Source: Streptosporangiales bacterium
GTDB taxonomy: Bacteria; Actinomycetota; Actinomycetes; Streptosporangiales; WHSR01
Reading direction: 5' to 3'
Assembly (NCBI GenBank): GCA_009379995.1
Contig: WHSR01000003.1
Coordinates: 74,324-138,323, forward strand
Length of the DNA: 64,000 bases
Part shown: positions 59,385-64,000 of the stretch, in pieces
Position numbering within the stretch: the first letter of the stretch is position 1
Layout: each line of letters starts with the position of its first letter
Position numbers and translations under genes: made by a program
The notes under the pieces: generated by a model
Told to the model about the DNA's origin: nothing
Databases searched by the model: none
What the model saw: only the letters and a program-made list of their open reading frames with translations

Positions 59385-60656
59385 ATGCCTACCAGGAAGT
59401 TGTTCCGTCCGCTGGCCCTGGCGGCGGCTCTGGCACTTGCCGCCGCCGCGTGTGGTGGCGGCGGCGAAGGCGGCGGCCAGGCCGGGGGTGGCGGCGGGGC
59501 CCAGCGGGCCGACGGCACACTGAAATTCGGCTACGTGCTTCCGGAAACCGGGCAGCTCAGGCCCCTCGGCCCGCCGCAGTGGGAGGCGGCGAAGTACGCC
59601 ATCAGCGAGATCAACGACGCGGGCGGGGTGCAAGGGAAGCAGATCCCGGAGATCGTCGCGAGCGACGAGGCGGGCGACGAGGCGGTGGCGGCGCAGTCCG
59701 CCGACCGCGTCCTCAACTCGAACGTCGACGCCATCATCGGAGCCGCGGCATCCGGGATGACCGGCGCCATCGTCGACAAGGTGACGGGCGCGGGCGTCGT
59801 CCAGTGCTCCGGGTCGAACACCGCGCAGACCCTCAGCGAGGTCCAGGACAACGGCTTCTACTTCCGCACCGCGCCAAGCGACGCGCTGCAGGGCCCCGTC
59901 CTCGCCGAGAAGATCATCTCTGACGGATACACCGACGTCGCGGTGGTCGGCCGGGCCGACGACTACGGCAAGGGGCTCGTGGCCTCGACCGTCCAGGCGC
60001 TCGAGGAGGCCGGCGCGACGGTCTCGGTCAACGAGACCTACGACCCGAACGCGCAGAACTTCGACGCGGTGGTGCAGCAGATCGCGGACGCCAAGCCGGA
60101 CGCCGCCGCGCTCATCTCCTTCGAGGAGGGCGGCCAGATCCTCCAGGGGATGATCGAGTCCGGCGTCGGCCCGAAGGACATCGGCGTCTACGGCGCCGAC
60201 GGCCTCGCCGACGAGACGCTGCCCACGACCGTGTCCGAGGAGGACCCCGGCGCCATCACTGGGATGCAGGGCACCGCGCCCGGCGCGAACAACCCCGACT
60301 TCTTCGACGAACTGAAGAAGTTCTCCCCGGATCTGGAGACTACGCAGTTCGCGCCCGAGGTCTACGACTGCGTGACGCTCATCGCGCTCAGCGCCGAGGC
60401 GGCGAAGAGCGACGACCCCACGAAGATCAAGGACCAGCTGGTCGGACTGACGAAGGACGGCGAGAAGTGCGAGTCCTTCGCCGACTGCAAGGCCCTGCTC
60501 GACGAGGGCGCTGACATCGACTACGACGGTGTCAGCGGCCCGCTGGAGTTCACCGACGTCGGCGAGCCGAGCACGGCCACGTACCGGGTCTACGCCTTCA
60601 AGGGGAAGGGCAAGCTGGACATCACCGACTACGTGGAGGCCAACCCGGCGCAGTGA
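59385..60656 (+). CDS. Branched-chain amino acid-type ABC transporter substrate-binding lipoprotein
   Basis: The 423-residue protein has a short basic start, a hydrophobic segment and lipobox ending at Cys23 (ALAAAAC), followed by a long Gly-rich linker. GTLKFGYVLPETGQLRPLGPP-like opening, SNVDAIIGAAASGMTGAIV and DVAVVGRADDYGKGLVASTV are typical of the LivJ/type I binding protein family. It faces the livF-livG-livM-livH genes convergently and is the likely partner of that importer. A strong hairpin follows its stop. It resembles, but is distinct from, the truncated binding protein at the left edge. The exact ligand is not deducible. Confidence 0.9.
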   Translation: MPTRKLFRPLALAAALALAAAACGGGGEGGGQAGGGGGAQRADGTLKFGYVLPETGQLRPLGPPQWEAAKYAISEINDAGGVQGKQIPEIVASDEAGDEAVAAQSADRVLNSNVDAIIGAAASGMTGAIVDKVTGAGVVQCSGSNTAQTLSEVQDNGFYFRTAPSDALQGPVLAEKIISDGYTDVAVVGRADDYGKGLVASTVQALEEAGATVSVNETYDPNAQNFDAVVQQIADAKPDAAALISFEEGGQILQGMIESGVGPKDIGVYGADGLADETLPTTVSEEDPGAITGMQGTAPGANNPDFFDELKKFSPDLETTQFAPEVYDCVTLIALSAEAAKSDDPTKIKDQLVGLTKDGEKCESFADCKALLDEGADIDYDGVSGPLEFTDVGEPSTATYRVYAFKGKGKLDITDYVEANPAQ

Positions 60657-60678
60657 CGCGGGTGGCTTGAAACCGATC

Positions 60679-60718
60679 CGCGGATGGGCCCGGCCGGAGG
60701 TGGCCGGGCCCATCCGCG
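60679..60718. terminator. Bidirectional hairpin between binding-protein gene and livF
   Basis: CGCGGATGGGCCCGGCC at 60679-60695 pairs perfectly with 60702-60718, with a six-base loop. It stands between the convergent stop codons of the binding-protein gene (60656) and livF (60736), so it should end both transcripts. Confidence 0.8.
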
Positions 60719-60735
60719 TTCTGGGAAGGCGGTAG

Positions 60736-61479
60736 TCAGTCGACCCGGGCGAGGGTGCCGAGGTACAGCTCCACGACACGCTCGTCGGTCAGCAGTTCGT
60801 GCCCGGTGCCGGTGTAGGCGTTCTTCCCCTGGTCGAGGACGTAGCCCCGGTGGCAGATCTGCAGGCAGCGTCGTGCGTTCTGCTCCACCATGACTATCGA
60901 TACGCCGGCGTCGTTGATCTGCTTGATCCGGCGAAAGACCTCGTCCTGGATCGCCGGTGACAGGCCCGCCGAGGGTTCGTCCAGGAACAGCACCGACGGC
61001 TCCATCATCAGCGCCCGGCCCATGGCCAGCATCTGCCGCTCGCCGCCGGACATCGATCCTGCCTTTTGCCTGCGCCGGTCGGAGAGCAGAGGAAACAGGT
61101 CGGCCACGAAGCGGAACCTCTCGGCGAACCGCCTGGGCCGCAGGTACAGCCCCATCTCGAGGTTCTCCTCGACGGTCAGCGTGGGGAAGATGTTCTGCAC
61201 CTGCGGCACGTACCCGACGCCCTTGGACACCAGCTCGTGGGCGGAGAGATTGGTGATGTCCTCGTCGCGCAGGCGCACGCTGCCGCTGCGCACCGACAGC
61301 AGTCCGAACATCGCCTTGACCAGGGTCGACTTGCCCGCACCGTTCGGCCCTATCACTCCGACGATCTCGTGCTCGGCCAGCGTGAGGTCACACCCGTTCA
61401 AGATGTTGACGCCGGGGAGGTAGCCGGCCACGAGCTGGTCCGCGACGAGAAGGGACTCCTGACTGCCCTCCGAGCTCAT
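60736..61479 (-). CDS. livF: Branched-chain amino acid ABC transporter ATPase LivF
   Basis: The 247-residue ABC protein is LivF-like: Walker A GPNGAGKST, signature MSGGERQML, Walker B VLFLDEPSAGLSP, and the short Liv-type length with GVGYVPQVQNIFPTLTVEENL. It powers the branched-chain amino acid type importer with LivG. It starts at ATG 61479, overlapping livG's stop as ATGA. It is the last gene of the livH-livM-livG-livF unit on the minus strand, which converges on the binding-protein gene. Substrate is inferred from the family only. Confidence 0.92.
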   Translation of the reverse strand: MSSEGSQESLLVADQLVAGYLPGVNILNGCDLTLAEHEIVGVIGPNGAGKSTLVKAMFGLLSVRSGSVRLRDEDITNLSAHELVSKGVGYVPQVQNIFPTLTVEENLEMGLYLRPRRFAERFRFVADLFPLLSDRRRQKAGSMSGGERQMLAMGRALMMEPSVLFLDEPSAGLSPAIQDEVFRRIKQINDAGVSIVMVEQNARRCLQICHRGYVLDQGKNAYTGTGHELLTDERVVELYLGTLARVD

Positions 61480-62408
61480 CGCGACTCCCCTCCTGGTTCG
61501 TCGTGGTGGGCGCCGAGGTAGGCGTCGATGACCGCCGGATCCTGACAGATCTCGGCCGGCGGCCCCTCGGCGATGATCCTCCCCTGCGCCATACACACCA
61601 CCCAGTCGCTGATCCCCATCACAACATCCATGTCGTGCTCGACGAACAGCACGGTCATGCCGCGGTCCCGCAGGTCCACGATGTGGCCGAGCAAGGATTC
61701 GGTGAGCGCCGGGTTCACGCCCGCCATCGGCTCGTCGAGCATCACCATCGCGGGGCGCACCATGAGGGCTCGCGCCATCTCGAGGAGCTTGCGCTGCCCG
61801 CCGGAGAGGGTGCCGGCGAAGTCGTCCCGCATCCGGTCGAGGCGGAACCGCTCCAGCAGCTCCTCGGCCCGCTCCTCGATCTTGGCCTCCTGGGCCCGCC
61901 ACAGCGGCGGCACCAGCGAGACGAAGAAGCGCTCGCCGAGCTGGCCCGCCGCGGCGAGCTTGAGGTTCTCCATCACGGTGAGCCGCATCAGCGACTTGGT
62001 GAGCTGAAAGGTCCGCACCAGCCCGCGGCGGGCGACCCGATAGGCCGGCATCCCGGCCAGCGGCGAGCCGGCAAAGGTCCATCTGCCGGAGTTCGCATGG
62101 TCGAAGCCGGTGAGCAGGTTGAAGAAGGTGGTCTTCCCGGCGCCGTTCGGCCCGATCAGCGAGGTGATCGCGCCGCGCTGGACCTCCAGATGTCCGACGT
62201 CCACCGCGCGCAGCCCGCCGAAGGACCGGCGAACCTCGTCCGCGACGAGGATGGGATCGGGCTTGGCGGAGCCCGGGCCGGTCGTCGTCACGTCCATGAG
62301 GGAGGAGGTACGCGTGGCCGCCGCCGCGGCGGCGGCCACGGCCCGTTCCTGGGCTACCTCGGCCTCGCCGACAGTGTCGCGACGCGCGTCTTCGGACTCA
62401 ACGGACAT
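61476..62408 (-). CDS. livG: Branched-chain amino acid ABC transporter ATPase LivG
   Basis: The 310-residue ABC protein begins at ATG 62408. About 50 residues of Ala/Thr-rich sequence come before the usual LivG start, VADEVRRSFGGLRAVDVGHLEV. Walker A is GPNGAGKTT, signature LSGGQRKLL, Walker B MVMLDEPMAGVNP. An internal ATG (MDVTTTGPG) could be the true start if the extension is not translated. It overlaps livM's end by 11 bases and livF by four. The Ala-rich N-terminus is not typical for LivG. Confidence 0.9.
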   Translation of the reverse strand: MSVESEDARRDTVGEAEVAQERAVAAAAAAATRTSSLMDVTTTGPGSAKPDPILVADEVRRSFGGLRAVDVGHLEVQRGAITSLIGPNGAGKTTFFNLLTGFDHANSGRWTFAGSPLAGMPAYRVARRGLVRTFQLTKSLMRLTVMENLKLAAAGQLGERFFVSLVPPLWRAQEAKIEERAEELLERFRLDRMRDDFAGTLSGGQRKLLEMARALMVRPAMVMLDEPMAGVNPALTESLLGHIVDLRDRGMTVLFVEHDMDVVMGISDWVVCMAQGRIIAEGPPAEICQDPAVIDAYLGAHHDEPGGESR

Positions 62409-63390
62409 CAAGCGCCAACTCCCTACGGTCGCCGAGGATACCCGCGGGACGGTACGCCATCAGCAGCATCAGCCCCAGCCCGACCAGGGCGAAGCGCACC
62501 GCGCCGACCTCGGCCGGTGCGAGGATCGTGGCCGGGACGAACCCGAGCTCGATCGCCTGCCGGAGGAAGCTGTCCAGGAACACCGAGAGAAACCAGAAGA
62601 TCACCGATCCGAGGACCGGCCCGAACACCGTTCCGGCCCCGCCGAGCACGAGCAGGGCGTACAGGTTGAAGGTCACGACCGGGTTGTAGCCGTCCGGGTG
62701 GGCCGACTGGGTGCTGATGACGAACACCATCCCACCCAATGCACCGAGCACCCCGCCCAGAACGAGGGACTGCATCTTGTAGCCGAACACGTTCTTGCCC
62801 AGGCTTCGGGCGACGTCCTCGTTCTCCCGGATGGACCGAATCACCCTCCCCCAGGGACTTTGCATGAGGAGGTAGACGACCAGCGTGGCCAGCACCACCA
62901 GCCCCCAGCCGACGAGCAGGATCCACAAACCCCGTTCGGAGAAGACGACCCTGCCTATGCCGTACCTCCCGGGTGGGAGGGGGTTGATGGCGTAGAACTC
63001 GTCGGCGAACCCCTGCAGGCCGAACACCCCGCCGGTCAACGGCTCGGTGTAGCCGGATCGGTAGACGTAGCGGAGGATCTCCCCGGCCGCGATGGTGGTG
63101 ATGGCGAGGTAGTCGGCACGCAGCCGCAGCGTCGGTATGCCGAGGGCCAGGGCCAGTACGACAGCACAGGCCACCCCTACGACCACCCCGAGCCATAGGG
63201 ATCCCCCGAACGTCGTCACAGTTATCGCGACGCCGTACGCGCCGACCAGCATGAAACCCACCTGGCCGAAGTTCAGCAGACCGGTATAGCCGAAATGGAT
63301 GTTGAGCCCGATGGCCATCAGGGCGTACGCCGCGGCATCCGACGAGATGGCGCCGCGAAGGGCGTCTCCGAGGATGACCGAGAAGTCCAT
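62398..63390 (-). CDS. livM: Branched-chain amino acid ABC transporter permease LivM
   Basis: The 330-residue integral membrane protein has about eight to nine hydrophobic segments and the LivM pattern: YTGLLNFGQVGFMLVGAYG at the N-terminus, LRLRADYLAITTIAAGEILR in the middle, and the cytoplasmic SIRENEDVARSLGKN loop. It forms the channel with LivH and overlaps livG by 11 bases. It follows livH after 15 bases. Assignment to Liv type is secure by family; the transported amino acid is not determined. Confidence 0.92.
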   Translation of the reverse strand: MDFSVILGDALRGAISSDAAAYALMAIGLNIHFGYTGLLNFGQVGFMLVGAYGVAITVTTFGGSLWLGVVVGVACAVVLALALGIPTLRLRADYLAITTIAAGEILRYVYRSGYTEPLTGGVFGLQGFADEFYAINPLPPGRYGIGRVVFSERGLWILLVGWGLVVLATLVVYLLMQSPWGRVIRSIRENEDVARSLGKNVFGYKMQSLVLGGVLGALGGMVFVISTQSAHPDGYNPVVTFNLYALLVLGGAGTVFGPVLGSVIFWFLSVFLDSFLRQAIELGFVPATILAPAEVGAVRFALVGLGLMLLMAYRPAGILGDRRELALDVR

Positions 63391-63405
63391 GGATCCCCTC
63401 GTGTG

Positions 63406-64000
63406 TCAGCCGATCCGCTCGGCCCGCCCGAAGATTCCCTGCGGGCGGACGAGAAGGACGAGGATGAGCACCGCGAGCGCCCAGGCGAACTGGAGCTCGA
63501 CGGAGAAGTAAAGGGTCGAGAGCTGGGCTATGAGACCGATGACGAGGCTTCCCACCATCGCGCCGTAGGCGGTGCCCAGGCCACCGAGGATGACCCCGGC
63601 GAACATGAACAGCAGGAGGTTGAAGCCCATGTCCCAGCTGACGATCTCGATCAAGCCATAGAACACTCCACCGAGGGCGGCGAGCATACCGCCCATCACC
63701 CACACCACGAGGATCACCCGTGACACGTCGATGCCGGAGGCCTCGGCCAGGTCGCGGTTGTCCGAGACGGCCCGCATCGCCTTGCCGATGCGGGTCCGCT
63801 GCAGCATGAGCCCGACGCCGATCAACGCGAGGAACGAGAGAACCACGACGATCAGGTCCCGCGGGGTGATCGAGACCGGCCCGAAACGCAGGGCGCGCTG
63901 CAACGTGTAGTCGGCGTAGGAGTTGGGCTGTGCCCCGTAGAGGACGAGGATGACGTGCCGCAACAGCAGCGACAGGCCGATCGAGATGATGAACAGCTGG
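63406..64000 (-). CDS. livH: Branched-chain amino acid ABC transporter permease LivH (5' end beyond window edge)
   Basis: The reading frame is open to the right edge of the window (QLFIISIGLSLLLRHVIL), so the N-terminus lies outside. About 198 residues are visible. The segment LMLQRTRIGKAMRAVSDNRDLAEASGIDVSR is the LivH permease loop, and the last part ALAVLILVLLVRPQGIFG is the typical LivH C-terminus. At least five hydrophobic segments are visible. It is the upstream gene of the liv unit here and pairs with LivM. An internal ATG gives a shorter reading, but the similarity extends past it. Confidence 0.9.
   Translation of the reverse strand, partial: QLFIISIGLSLLLRHVILVLYGAQPNSYADYTLQRALRFGPVSITPRDLIVVVLSFLALIGVGLMLQRTRIGKAMRAVSDNRDLAEASGIDVSRVILVVWVMGGMLAALGGVFYGLIEIVSWDMGFNLLLFMFAGVILGGLGTAYGAMVGSLVIGLIAQLSTLYFSVELQFAWALAVLILVLLVRPQGIFGRAERIG

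Noticed and set aside
58154-59518. Long minus-strand frame covering the thioesterase gene
   Set aside because: Pro/Ala-rich antisense translation with no family match. The plus-strand thioesterase is clear.

Overview
The window is a gene-dense, high-GC (roughly 70 % by eye) actinobacterial chromosome segment. The complete Pup-proteasome set (pafA, prcA, prcB, pup, dop, Mpa/ARC ATPase, plus pafB/pafC), a mycothiol ligase (mshC), an F420-type LLM oxidoreductase, many GTG starts and frequent leaderless promoters all point to the class Actinomycetes. The order metH, PAC2, mshC, SCO1664-like, DUF3090, MSMEG_4193-like phosphatase resembles Streptomyces and its relatives, but a genus cannot be fixed from sequence alone. 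I found no rRNA, tRNA, CRISPR array, insertion sequence or prophage, and no stretch longer than 300 bp without a gene.

Layout. 1-12.5 kb: a truncated branched-chain amino acid binding protein, then (minus strand) a tight unit pafB-pafC-class II aldolase-SDR-leucine dehydrogenase. An accessory block follows: DUF3866, an orphan HicB-like protein, a quinone-oxidoreductase-like enzyme, a divergent sugar-acid dehydratase/RraA pair, DUF3291, a COG2345-type regulator and an AraC-type regulator. 12.5-20 kb: the Pup-proteasome locus, with an endonuclease VII-type nuclease embedded between pup and prcB. 20-23 kb: TrmI, a site-2 protease and a RecB-family nuclease. 23-29 kb: a peptide ABC importer with a fused permease-ATPase. 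29-37 kb: MetH plus HAD phosphatase, Usp, PAC2, a sigma-factor remnant, a DHFR-like reductase, MshC. 37-48.5 kb: agmatinase, Na+ symporter, NRDE protein, the SCO1664/DUF3090/phosphatase trio, CorA, and a five-gene operon (methyltransferase, LLM, UppP, SseB, DHDPS-like). 48.5-58.6 kb: DNA repair and core genes (RecD-like helicase, UvrB, PP2C-like, CoaE, ribosomal protein S1, Pol I). 58.7-64 kb: a thioesterase and a Liv-type branched-chain amino acid importer, whose livH runs off the right edge.

How it fits together. PafBC is the known actinobacterial DNA-damage activator. Sequences resembling its promoter (TGTC, fixed spacing, TANNNT) lie directly before uvrB, polA and pup here, suggesting that repair genes and the proteasome tag share control. 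Two copies of a 60-65 bp near-perfect palindrome, 31 kb apart, form a dispersed repeat that also sits where terminators would be. The most unusual items are this palindrome family, the PafBC-like promoters and the duplicated-zinc-ribbon endonuclease VII protein coupled to prcB. None of these is proof of a new system; each is testable.
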